A stretch of DNA of 64,000 bases from JAGVPT01 sp964439265 (GTDB lineage: Bacteria > Bacteroidota > Ignavibacteria > UBA10030 > UBA8401). A program made the translations under genes and the position numbers. Below, piece after piece: positions 26,907 through 34,561 of the stretch (positions within the stretch are counted from its first letter, which is position 1; the number at the start of each line of letters is the position of its first letter). Below the pieces are notes generated by a model. The model was not told where the DNA came from. It was given only the letters and a program-made list of their open reading frames with translations, and ran no database searches. The stretch covers positions 1 through 64,000 of the forward strand of contig CAYTOA010000002.1 in assembly GCA_964439265.1 (NCBI GenBank), in the 5' to 3' direction.

Positions 26907-28033
26907 CGATTAAGATGGAAAGATCGACGGAAGTAATCAGTCATCAGTATCCCAGGAAGGAGAATGCAGTCTCTCCCGACTTGCTCGGAGTTGGGCATGT
27001 TCTCATGGTCGTTGTTGCATTTGTAATTTCCGTGCCATGCATGAGTCCCGCGCTGCCCCTTGAGGAACACAACGTCCATGAGACGCTGCTCAAGGGAATT
27101 GACCTGACATTGAAGCAGGATTATCCCGAAGCCAAGGCTCTGTTTGAATCCGTGACGAGAAACGAGCCGGAGAATCCGGCTGCCTATTTGTATCTTGCCG
27201 CCGTTCTGCAAGCAGAGTATTCAGACTATGAACTCTCATTCGATCAGCAGCTCTTTGATTCGCTGATCGCAAAAGGAGAGACACTCGCTGAGCATCTTAT
27301 TGAAAGCAAAGATTCGGCCGACTGGGGGTACTATTACGCGGGAAGCGCGCTTTCCTACCGCGCCTATTCGGAATCAGAAACTGGCAGCTGGTCGAGTGTG
27401 ATCATCGACGGAATGAATGCCGCGAAAATGTACGAACGCTGTTTGGAGATTAATCCTCAGTTCTACGATGCCATGAACGGCCTTGGTACATACTATTACT
27501 GGAGGAGTAAAAAAACGGAGTTCCTCTCGTGGCTTCCTTTTCTGAGCAACAAAGAACGGAAAGGAATAGACCTTCTCTCGCTGGCAGCGGCAAGAGGGAC
27601 ATTTGAAAAGTTTGTTGCTGTGAACAGTCTCACATTGGTGTATATGGAGGAGAAGCAATACGACAGCGCATTTTCAGTCGTACAGAAAGGGCTTGAATCA
27701 TACCCGGACAACCGTGCGTTCCTCTGGTGTCTTATGGGCATAGTTGAAAACATGCCTCATCAGGACACAGCTCTTGTCAGGTCGGTAGTATCCAGAGTGC
27801 TCGCGAGCGTCTTACATTCACCGGTTCGCAACCAATATTCTGAAGCTGCATGCCGCTTGAAACTCGCTCAGTATGCGATGGAAGACCGCCATTACAAAGC
27901 CGCTATAGAGGAATGTGATGCAATTGTGAGATACGAGCCTTTCGTTGGAAAGACGAAACGGGATATCGGTAAGAAGGTCAAAGCGGCAAAAGTGATATTG
28001 GAGCAGGCGAAAGAGCTGGTAAATAGTGAATAG
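26903..28033 (+). CDS. TPR-like secreted or membrane-anchored protein of unknown function
   Basis: A 376-residue protein with a hydrophobic N-terminal segment (LMVVVAFVISVPCMSPALP at about 36-54), then helical repeats of tetratricopeptide character: LKQDYPEAKALFESVTRNEP, PAAYLYLAAVLQAEY, AAKMYERCLEINPQFYDAMN, QYDSAFSVVQKGLESYPDNR. TPRs normally mediate protein contacts; no partner is evident. The GTG start at 26903 overlaps the upp stop (GTGA), and an ATG at 26915 is an alternative. It ends in an intergenic inverted repeat. Confidence 0.7.
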   Translation: MTIKMERSTEVISHQYPRKENAVSPDLLGVGHVLMVVVAFVISVPCMSPALPLEEHNVHETLLKGIDLTLKQDYPEAKALFESVTRNEPENPAAYLYLAAVLQAEYSDYELSFDQQLFDSLIAKGETLAEHLIESKDSADWGYYYAGSALSYRAYSESETGSWSSVIIDGMNAAKMYERCLEINPQFYDAMNGLGTYYYWRSKKTEFLSWLPFLSNKERKGIDLLSLAAARGTFEKFVAVNSLTLVYMEEKQYDSAFSVVQKGLESYPDNRAFLWCLMGIVENMPHQDTALVRSVVSRVLASVLHSPVRNQYSEAACRLKLAQYAMEDRHYKAAIEECDAIVRYEPFVGKTKRDIGKKVKAAKVILEQAKELVNSE

Positions 28034-28107
28034 TGAAAAGTTAAAAGTTAAAAGTAAAGACCCAATTGGTTCAACGTTTTTCACTATTCACTTTTGACTT
28101 TTCACTC
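28026..28107. repeat. Inverted AAAAGT-type intergenic repeat
   Basis: GTGAATAGTGAAAA (28026-28039) pairs with TTTTCACTATTCAC (28078-28091). Further GTTAAAAGTTAAAAG units are inside and TTTTGACTTTTCACTC follows. It overlaps the last bases of the TPR gene and may act as a weak bidirectional terminator. It is related in sequence to 26165-26262. Confidence 0.65.
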
Positions 28108-28166
28108 ACGGGTAGTTAAGCGGCGGAAAGCATCAATTACGCAGACAGCATAAGCGATAAAAACAG

Positions 28167-30362
28167 ATGGTTCAGGCAAAGTACAAAAAGAAACTCGACG
28201 ATCTGCTCGCGATATGCAGAAAAAACCTTCGGTCGGTGAACGAAGACCTCATTACGCGGGCGTTCGAGTTGAGCCTTGAAGCGCATAAACACGACATTCG
28301 CGCATCGGGAGAACCATACTTCTATCACCCGTACGAGGTTGCTACTGTCGTCGCAAAAGAAATTGCCCTCGATGATGTGTCGGTCGCTTGTGCGCTGCTG
28401 CACGACGTTGCTGAGGATACGGACTTCAGTATCAAAGACATTCGCGAAGAGTTCGGCGATACGATCGCAGACATTGTCGATGGAACCACCAAGATCACCG
28501 ATATCTTCCGGAGCCACGAGATCACCCAGGCGGAAAGCTACCGGAAACTCCTTCTTTCAATGGTCAACGACATCCGCGTGATGATCGTGAAGTTTGCGGA
28601 CCGGCTTCATAACATGCGGACGCTCGAATACCTCCCGCTCGAAAAACAGCAGCGGTTGGCCAAGGAGACCCTCGACATCTATGCCCCCTTCGCCCATCGC
28701 TTCGGCCTCGCGAAGATCAAATGGGAACTCGAGGACCTTGCGTTCAAGCATCTTCATCGCAAAGAGTACGAAGAAATTGTTCATGCGATCAAAGCGAAAC
28801 GGCGAGAACGGGAACATTACATCCGCAAGTTCACCGTTCCCATCGAGAGCCATCTCAAAGAAGGCGGGTACGTTTTTGAGATCGAGGGGCGTCCGAAACA
28901 TCTCTACAGTATTTTCAATAAGATGTTGAAACGGAACAAGCCCCTTGACGAGATCTACGATATGTTCGCGGTCCGGATCGTACTGGATACCACCGACGAC
29001 AATAAATGTTTTTCCGTTTACGGAATCGTTTCTGAGATCTATAAGCCGGTAGCGGAGCGGTTCAAAAACTATATCTCCATCCCCAAGAAGAACGGCTATC
29101 AATCCCTCCATACGACCGTGATCGGCCCGGAAGGGAAAATGGTGGAAGTGCAGATACGTACGAAGTCAATGCATGAAATTGCCGAACGAGGGGTCGCAGC
29201 GCACTGGATGTACAAAGAGAATGTCGGAACGCTCGACAAGGAACTGGAGAATTGGGTGAACTGGGTGAGAGAAATATTCGACCAGCGAACGGATGACACT
29301 CCAAAGGAGTTGATGGAGAGTTTCAAGCTCAATTTATACCAGGATGAGATCTACGTCTTTACTCCGAAGGGGGATCTGAAAATCCTTCCGAAAGGTGCAA
29401 CGCCGATCGATTTTGGTTTTGAAATTCATTCCAACGTCGGATCTCACACGATCGGAGCGAAAGTGAACGGGCGCATCGTTCCTTTGAACACCATCCTTCA
29501 AAGCGGCGACCAGGTCGAGATCATCACATCGAAGAAACAAACGCCGAATGCCGATTGGGAAAAATTTGCTGTTACCCATAAAGCGAAATCCGCGGTCCGC
29601 CACTGGATCAAAGAAGAGGAAAGAAAACACATCGAAGAAGGGAGGGAGATCTGGGATAAAAAGATCAAGAAGGCTAAACTCCATATCAACGACGATGAGC
29701 TGACAAAATTTGTCCATCTCCAGCGGATCAACAACACGCAGGATTTTTATCTCGGCATCATGACCCAGGTGGTCGACCCCGATGCCATGATCGGGCTGCT
29801 TATCGAAAAAACGAAACGGCCCGTGTCGGAAGCGGAACAAAAAGGAGAGAACGGTGCCTCGGTCCTTTTCAATCGGTTTGTCAAGAGTGCGCGAAGCATT
29901 ACGAGCGGAATATCTCTCTTCGGTACTCAGGACAATTTCATGCACAATTATGCGAAGTGCTGCAATCCTATTCCCGGCGACGATATCGTCGGGTTTATTA
30001 CCACGGGCGACGGATTGAAGATCCACCGGAAGGACTGCAGAAATGTCGCTTCGATGCGGCTGAATGACGAAGAGAGAATAGTTGAGGTTTCCTGGCCGCC
30101 GACGGATGACGTCGATTTTATTGTCGGCGTCAAACTTTCGGGACAAGACCGCTCCGGCCTTCTCAACGAAATTACTCACGCCATCTCGACGTACAATAAC
30201 ACGAATATCCGGAGCGTCAATATCGCAACAAAAGATTCCCTGTTCGACGGACAGTTCATTCTCTACGTAAAAAATACGGAGCACCTTACCGGAATTGTCG
30301 ACCGTCTGAAGCGGCTGAAAGGGATCACCAAAGTTGAGCGGTTTGAGGACACGAATGGATAA
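28167..30362 (+). CDS. rel: Bifunctional (p)ppGpp synthetase/hydrolase
   Basis: A 731-residue RelA/SpoT homologue. The hydrolase HD domain is intact: YFYHPYEVA at 51-59 and ALLHDVAEDT at 76-85 carry the metal-binding HD pair and the ED. The synthetase domain (about 225-345) has RPKHLYSIFNKM, YDMFAVRIVL and IPKKNGYQSLHTTV, with QIRTKSMHEIAERGVAAHW at the end. A TGS domain follows (about 390-450, YVFTPKGDLKILPKGATPID). Next is a zinc-finger/helical region with CCNPIPGDDIVGF, then a C-terminal ACT domain (about 655-731). All parts are present, so it should both make and degrade the alarmone. Its end overlaps ruvX by 8 bases. Confidence 0.95.
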   Translation: MVQAKYKKKLDDLLAICRKNLRSVNEDLITRAFELSLEAHKHDIRASGEPYFYHPYEVATVVAKEIALDDVSVACALLHDVAEDTDFSIKDIREEFGDTIADIVDGTTKITDIFRSHEITQAESYRKLLLSMVNDIRVMIVKFADRLHNMRTLEYLPLEKQQRLAKETLDIYAPFAHRFGLAKIKWELEDLAFKHLHRKEYEEIVHAIKAKRREREHYIRKFTVPIESHLKEGGYVFEIEGRPKHLYSIFNKMLKRNKPLDEIYDMFAVRIVLDTTDDNKCFSVYGIVSEIYKPVAERFKNYISIPKKNGYQSLHTTVIGPEGKMVEVQIRTKSMHEIAERGVAAHWMYKENVGTLDKELENWVNWVREIFDQRTDDTPKELMESFKLNLYQDEIYVFTPKGDLKILPKGATPIDFGFEIHSNVGSHTIGAKVNGRIVPLNTILQSGDQVEIITSKKQTPNADWEKFAVTHKAKSAVRHWIKEEERKHIEEGREIWDKKIKKAKLHINDDELTKFVHLQRINNTQDFYLGIMTQVVDPDAMIGLLIEKTKRPVSEAEQKGENGASVLFNRFVKSARSITSGISLFGTQDNFMHNYAKCCNPIPGDDIVGFITTGDGLKIHRKDCRNVASMRLNDEERIVEVSWPPTDDVDFIVGVKLSGQDRSGLLNEITHAISTYNNTNIRSVNIATKDSLFDGQFILYVKNTEHLTGIVDRLKRLKGITKVERFEDTNG

Positions 30363-30789
30363 AAGGGTCTTAGGGATCGACTTCGGAACTGTGAGGGTGG
30401 GCGTGGCGGTCAGCGATCCCCTTCGGATTATTGCCCAGAGCGTCGGCGCATTCACGAACAACAAAGAGATTTACGAGACGATCGTGAATATCGCACGGCA
30501 ATACGATGTGGGTCTTGTCGTCATCGGAATGCCGTTCACCTTGAAGGGAGAAAAAGGCGTCAAAGCAGGAGAGGTGGATAAATTCATGAGCCGCCTGAAA
30601 GAGAAACTCGGCATAGACGTCGTAGCATGGGATGAACGCTTCACGTCGCGCATCGCTCAGCAGACATTGATACAAATGGGAACGACGAAAAAGCAGCGTC
30701 GAACGGACAAAGGAAGAGTTGACGCCATGGCCTCTGCGCTTATCCTGCAGAGTTTTCTCGATCAGACTAAGCACTCGATCGGATGCTGA
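30355..30789 (+). CDS. ruvX: Putative pre-16S rRNA nuclease / Holliday junction resolvase-like protein (YqgF)
   Basis: A 144-residue RNase H-fold protein. It begins MDKRVLGIDFGTVRVGVAVS, the YqgF start with the catalytic Asp at residue 9. VIGMPFTLKG and WDERFTSRIAQQTL are at about 60-69 and 88-101, and the last acidic residue is in the DKGRVDAMASALILQ segment. E. coli YqgF matures the 5' end of 16S rRNA. The start at 30355 overlaps the rel stop. The stop overlaps the start of mtgA. Confidence 0.9.
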   Translation: MDKRVLGIDFGTVRVGVAVSDPLRIIAQSVGAFTNNKEIYETIVNIARQYDVGLVVIGMPFTLKGEKGVKAGEVDKFMSRLKEKLGIDVVAWDERFTSRIAQQTLIQMGTTKKQRRTDKGRVDAMASALILQSFLDQTKHSIGC

Positions 30790-31553
30790 GAGATTTCGCG
30801 GACAACAAGCTTCTTCAAATTCGCACCGCCCTGAGAGCCGGAACACGCTCGGCAGTCGAGTGGTCGCGGCAGCATCCCTGGCGGACGGTTGCGTACAGCG
30901 TTCTCGTTTTGCTCTCGCTCGAATACTTGTCGCTTCCAAACGTTCGACTCCAGGAATTGGAAAGGGTGAACCCGCACCGGACCGCGCTCATGATGCAGCG
31001 GGAGCGTGAAGCCGCCGAAGCGGGGAAACCATTTCATGAACAACAATCATGGATTCCCCTAAGTCGGATCTCTCCCAATCTTGTGCACGCGGTGATCGTT
31101 TCTGAAGACGGCACATTTTACGAAAACGGTGGTGTGGATTGGTACGAAGTCGAAGAATCGATAAGCAAGAACATTGAAAAAGGAAAAGCTGCACGCGGTG
31201 CAAGCACGATTTCCCAGCAGCTGTCGAAGAACCTTTTCTTGTCGACGTCGAAAGACCCTCTTCGAAAACTTAAGGAACTTGTTATTACGCTTCGGATGGA
31301 ACGGGTCCTCTCGAAAGAACGGATCCTGGAAATATATCTGAATGTTATCGAATGGGGCAACGGTGTGTTCGGAGCGGAAGCAGCTTCGAAAAAATATTTT
31401 GGCGAATCGGCTTCCTCGCTCACTCGTGAAGAGGCTGCCCGGCTTGCAGCGGTCATCCCCAGTCCGCTGCGGCACCAGCCCAACCAACCGTCTGAATATG
31501 TCGATAGACGGGCATCAATCATCTTGGAACGCATGACTGCTCGAGGATACTGA
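30783..31553 (+). CDS. mtgA: Monofunctional peptidoglycan glycosyltransferase (GT51)
   Basis: Polymerises lipid II into glycan strands in the periplasm. A 256-residue protein with one N-terminal transmembrane helix (about 36-50) and a GT51 domain with all main motifs: catalytic Glu in SEDGTFYENGG (about 107-117), RGASTISQQLSKNLF (about 139-153), RKLKELVITLRMER, and ILEIYLNVIEWGNGVFGAEA. The transpeptidase domain of class A PBPs is absent, hence monofunctional. It overlaps ruvX by seven bases and is immediately followed by the AlbA_2 gene. Confidence 0.92.
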   Translation: MLRDFADNKLLQIRTALRAGTRSAVEWSRQHPWRTVAYSVLVLLSLEYLSLPNVRLQELERVNPHRTALMMQREREAAEAGKPFHEQQSWIPLSRISPNLVHAVIVSEDGTFYENGGVDWYEVEESISKNIEKGKAARGASTISQQLSKNLFLSTSKDPLRKLKELVITLRMERVLSKERILEIYLNVIEWGNGVFGAEAASKKYFGESASSLTREEAARLAAVIPSPLRHQPNQPSEYVDRRASIILERMTARGY

Positions 31554-32195
31554 ATGCAGGCAAATGATATCAAAGAGTTGATCATTGGAGGAGAAGGGTC
31601 TCAAGTTGAGTTCAAACGAAAGATCTCCTCGGCGGAGAAGATCGCCCGCGCGCTCATCGCGTTCGCAAACACGAAAGGCGGGACAATCCTTTTCGGTGTG
31701 GATGACGACGGCTCTATCGTCGGGGTGGAAAGCGAGAAAACGGAACTCGACCTGATCGAACTTGCAGGGAATCACTTCTGCGACCCGCCGATCGAGCCGG
31801 CCATTGCGATCGTGCCCTTTAACAGCAAGGACGTCATTGCCGCATCGGTGGAAGAGAGCGACGATAAACCGCACTACTTTCTGAGCAGCGAGGACGGAGA
31901 AGAGAACAAAGTTTTCATCAGAGTGAATGACAAGACGGTTCTTGCAAGCCGGGAGGTCATCAAGGTTCTGAGGAACGAGAGGCAGGATAGACCCCCGCTG
32001 ACGATCTCAATTGGTGAAAACGAAAGACGCCTCTTTGCCTATTTTGAGACAAAAGAGCGGATCAGTGTGAAAGAGTACGCACACCTCATCAATGTATCAG
32101 ACCGCAGAGCTTCGCGGATATTGACGACACTGGTGAGAACAGGCGTGATACGGATTCACACCCTGGAGAAAACCGATTACTTTACGCTGGCGTAG
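31554..32195 (+). CDS. AlbA_2 (Schlafen-type) domain protein with C-terminal winged-helix region
   Basis: A 213-residue protein. Residues 1-130 match the AlbA_2 putative nucleic-acid-binding domain: EGSQVEFKRKI at about 14-24, then KIARALIAFANTKGGTILFG, then VDDDGSIVGVE. The C-terminal part (about 150-213) looks like a helix-turn-helix unit (ISVKEYAHLINVSDRRASR, then ILTTLVRTGVIRIH). Probably a transcriptional regulator; its target is unknown. The ATG directly follows the mtgA stop, so it is the last gene of the rel-ruvX-mtgA unit. It overlaps the convergent methyltransferase gene by 14 bases. Confidence 0.75.
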   Translation: MQANDIKELIIGGEGSQVEFKRKISSAEKIARALIAFANTKGGTILFGVDDDGSIVGVESEKTELDLIELAGNHFCDPPIEPAIAIVPFNSKDVIAASVEESDDKPHYFLSSEDGEENKVFIRVNDKTVLASREVIKVLRNERQDRPPLTISIGENERRLFAYFETKERISVKEYAHLINVSDRRASRILTTLVRTGVIRIHTLEKTDYFTLA

Positions 32196-32736
32196 GTGCG
32201 TCCGGCACCGTGAGTACGCGGACGCAGTCGTACACGACGATACCGAAAGCAACTGCGACATTAAGGGACTGCTTGTTTCCGAACATGGGGATTTCGATGG
32301 CCATATCCGCTTGCTCCATGATCTCTTTTGAAACCCCGTTGATCTCATTTCCTACGACAATGCAAAGCGGGAAATCTTCCTTCTTAAGATCGTAATAGGG
32401 TTTGCTTTCGGTGGTTAGTTCGAGCGAGCAGATTTTTATTTTTTCTTTTTTCAGCCGGGCGATGACCTCCATAGGATCTTTGTGGAACTCCCATGGCACC
32501 GTCGCCGTTGCCCCGAGGGCCGTCTTGTCGATTTCCTTCCGCGGCGGATGCGGAGTAAAGCCCACAAGAAACAGTTTCTCTATCAAAGCTCCATCAGAAC
32601 TCCGGAAAATCGACCCTACATTATACATGCTCCGCACATTATCGACCATCGCGTATAATGGCAGCCGGGAACGGGAGGCGATATCCTCCAGGGGGGTCCG
32701 TTTTAGCGAAATTTCTTCGTGCGTCAGTTTTCTCAA
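32182..32736 (-). CDS. TrmH/SpoU-family RNA 2'-O-methyltransferase
   Basis: A SPOUT-class methyltransferase of about 184 residues, with the three signature motifs in order: NVRSMYNVGSIFRSSDG (motif 1), VVGNEINGVS (motif 2) and IPMFGNKQSLNVAVAFGI (motif 3, the SAM knot). It likely modifies tRNA or rRNA ribose; the target is unknown. The start is uncertain. TTG at 32736 gives the family-typical start [M]RKLTHEEI, while an ATG at 32817 would add 27 residues with no family likeness and would overlap the cmk promoter. It is convergent with the AlbA_2 gene. Confidence 0.87.
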   Translation of the reverse strand: MRKLTHEEISLKRTPLEDIASRSRLPLYAMVDNVRSMYNVGSIFRSSDGALIEKLFLVGFTPHPPRKEIDKTALGATATVPWEFHKDPMEVIARLKKEKIKICSLELTTESKPYYDLKKEDFPLCIVVGNEINGVSKEIMEQADMAIEIPMFGNKQSLNVAVAFGIVVYDCVRVLTVPDAPTPA

Positions 32737-32807
32737 GGCAACACCAAGGTAAACGGGAAAAGCGTTTGAAACAAGCGATTTGTACCCGATTTCCAGCCAA
32801 AAATATG

Positions 32808-32836
32808 TTGCCTCCATTTTAGAAAATTGCTATATT
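32808..32836 (+). promoter_or_regulatory. Candidate promoter of cmk-ispH
   Basis: TTGCCT at 32808-32813, 17-bp spacer, TATATT at 32831-32836. The predicted transcript start near 32843 would exclude the ATG codons at 32827 and 32839 and favour a TTG start of cmk at 32863. Confidence 0.5.
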
Positions 32837-32838
32837 TC

Positions 32839-33534
32839 ATGTCCATACATAAATCTGAGACTTTGAAGCGCCTCATTATTGCCATTGACGGACCGGCGGC
32901 ATCCGGTAAAAGTACGACCGCCAAGCTTGTCGCATCGCGTCTCGGATATTTGCATGTCGATACCGGCGCGATGTACCGCGCAATGACCCTGAAGGTGCTT
33001 GAAAAGGGAATCAACCCGCAGGATGCTCGAGAAGTCGCATTGGAGGCGCGCAGGACCCGGATTCGATTGATCCCAAAAGAGGGGAGCTTCAGAGTCGAGT
33101 TGGACGGCGTTGACGTTTCAGAAAAAATTAGGACTCCGGTTGTTACGAAAGCTGCAAGTGCCGTCAGCATGGTGCCTGAAGTCCGGCAGCTTATGGTTGA
33201 AGAACAGAGGGCGATGGGAAAGCAGGGGGCGATCGTCCTTGAGGGAAGAGATATTGGCACCGTTGTTTTCCCCAAAGCGGATGTAAAAATCTATATGCTT
33301 GCACATCCCCGGGAGCGCGCTGTTCGGCGCAGCAAAGAGTTGGCGGCAAAAGGGATTGCGACGGAGATCGATGAACTTGAGAAAGAAATGGCCGAGCGGG
33401 ACAATAAAGATTCGAACCGGTCGATCAGCCCTCTGACTAGGGCCGATGATGCGATCCTTCTCGATACGACGGATCTAACCATCGAAGAGCAAGTTGAATT
33501 TATTGTGAAGAAGGCGAAGGAGAAACTGAGTTGA
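32839..33534 (+). CDS. cmk: Cytidylate kinase
   Basis: Phosphorylates CMP and dCMP. The nucleotide-binding loop GPAASGKSTTAKL lies just inside the N-terminus. VDTGAMYRAMTLK is the CMP-binding segment, VLEGRDIGTVVFP the conserved middle motif, and RDNKDSNRSISPL the lid region. The ATG at 32839 (MSIHKSET) is given, but TTG at 32863 would produce the classical start KRLIIAIDGPAASGK and fits the predicted promoter better. The end overlaps ispH (TTGA). Pairing with ispH and rpsA downstream is common in bacteria. Confidence 0.95.
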   Translation: MSIHKSETLKRLIIAIDGPAASGKSTTAKLVASRLGYLHVDTGAMYRAMTLKVLEKGINPQDAREVALEARRTRIRLIPKEGSFRVELDGVDVSEKIRTPVVTKAASAVSMVPEVRQLMVEEQRAMGKQGAIVLEGRDIGTVVFPKADVKIYMLAHPRERAVRRSKELAAKGIATEIDELEKEMAERDNKDSNRSISPLTRADDAILLDTTDLTIEEQVEFIVKKAKEKLS

Positions 33535-34421
33535 AAGTTACGGTCGACCAAAATTCCGGATTTTGCTGGGGCGTCGTTCGAACCATCGACATTGCCGAAC
33601 AGGAATTGCAGGAATCGCGAAAGCTTTATTCGCTGGGCGATATTATTCATAATCCCGTCGAGATTGACCGGTTGAAGGAAAAGGGACTATCAACTATATC
33701 GCTCGATGATCTCAAGGATGTCAAGGATGCAAAGGTTCTCATCCGCGCGCATGGAGAACCCCCCGAGACTTTTCGCCGGGCGAAAGAACTCGGCATCGAA
33801 CTGATCGATGCGACGTGCCCGGTGGTGACGAAAGTCCAGGAACGCATCAGGAAATTCTACGACAACGGCTACCAGATCGTCATCTTCGGGAAGAAAGATC
33901 ATGCGGAAGTGGTCGGGCTCGTCGGTCACACGAATGGGACGGCGATCGTCATCAAGTCGGGAGAAGAGGTCGACAAACTCGACCTGACAAAGAGAACGGT
34001 GCTTTTCTCCCAGACGACGATGGACAAAGCCACGTTCTATCTCATCAGGGATGTGATAAAGTCCCGCATCAAGGCTGAGTTTGAGGTAGGAACGTTCGAG
34101 GAAATGGCCGTCGACTTCCACGCAAAGGATACTATTTGCGGGCAGGTGTCGGGCCGCGATAAAAAGCTTCGTGAGTTTTCCCGGTCGAACGATGTTATGA
34201 TCTTCGTTGCCGGAAGAAAAAGTTCAAACGGAAAAGTTCTGTACGAGATCGCAAAAGAAGAAAACGCGAGGACATATTTCGTCGAAGATGAGAAGGAACT
34301 GCAGCCGGAATGGTTCATCGGTGCAGAGACGGTCGGTGTCAGCGGTGCGACATCGACGCCGCAGTGGCTGATGGATCGGATAAAAGTTTCTGTCGAAGCA
34401 ATGGTTTCTGTTACGGCATAA
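33531..34421 (+). CDS. ispH: 4-hydroxy-3-methylbut-2-enyl diphosphate reductase
   Basis: Last enzyme of the MEP isoprenoid pathway, an iron-sulfur protein making IPP and DMAPP. The three cluster cysteines are visible: C12 in SGFCWGVVRT, the one in DATCPVVTKVQERI near residue 98, and the one in DTICGQVSGRD near 200. The HAEVVGLVGHTNG substrate-binding segment is also present. 296 residues is normal. The start is TTG at 33531, sharing its last bases with the cmk stop (TTGA), so translation is coupled. Confidence 0.95.
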   Translation: MKVTVDQNSGFCWGVVRTIDIAEQELQESRKLYSLGDIIHNPVEIDRLKEKGLSTISLDDLKDVKDAKVLIRAHGEPPETFRRAKELGIELIDATCPVVTKVQERIRKFYDNGYQIVIFGKKDHAEVVGLVGHTNGTAIVIKSGEEVDKLDLTKRTVLFSQTTMDKATFYLIRDVIKSRIKAEFEVGTFEEMAVDFHAKDTICGQVSGRDKKLREFSRSNDVMIFVAGRKSSNGKVLYEIAKEENARTYFVEDEKELQPEWFIGAETVGVSGATSTPQWLMDRIKVSVEAMVSVTA

Positions 34422-34561
34422 TTATTCAAGGTCATCTTAATCACTATATTCATTCACTTAATCAAACATCTTGTGGCTGGTCGTTGCGGCGGATCCGATG
34501 ATCGTTCGAAGCAATAACTCGCGACAAGCAGTTCTCAGCAGTGGGATCTAAAGGAGATGTA

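Noticed and set aside
26165..28107. Repeated short units as a possible CRISPR array
   Set aside because: No regular repeat-spacer period and no cas genes.
29334..30464. 376-codon minus-strand open frame opposite rel and ruvX
   Set aside because: Antisense shadow of well-supported genes; no family likeness or ribosome binding site.
30355..31553. ruvX/mtgA/AlbA_2 neighbourhood as a defence island
   Set aside because: The AlbA_2 gene stands in a conserved-looking housekeeping operon; no nuclease, toxin or integrase partners are present.
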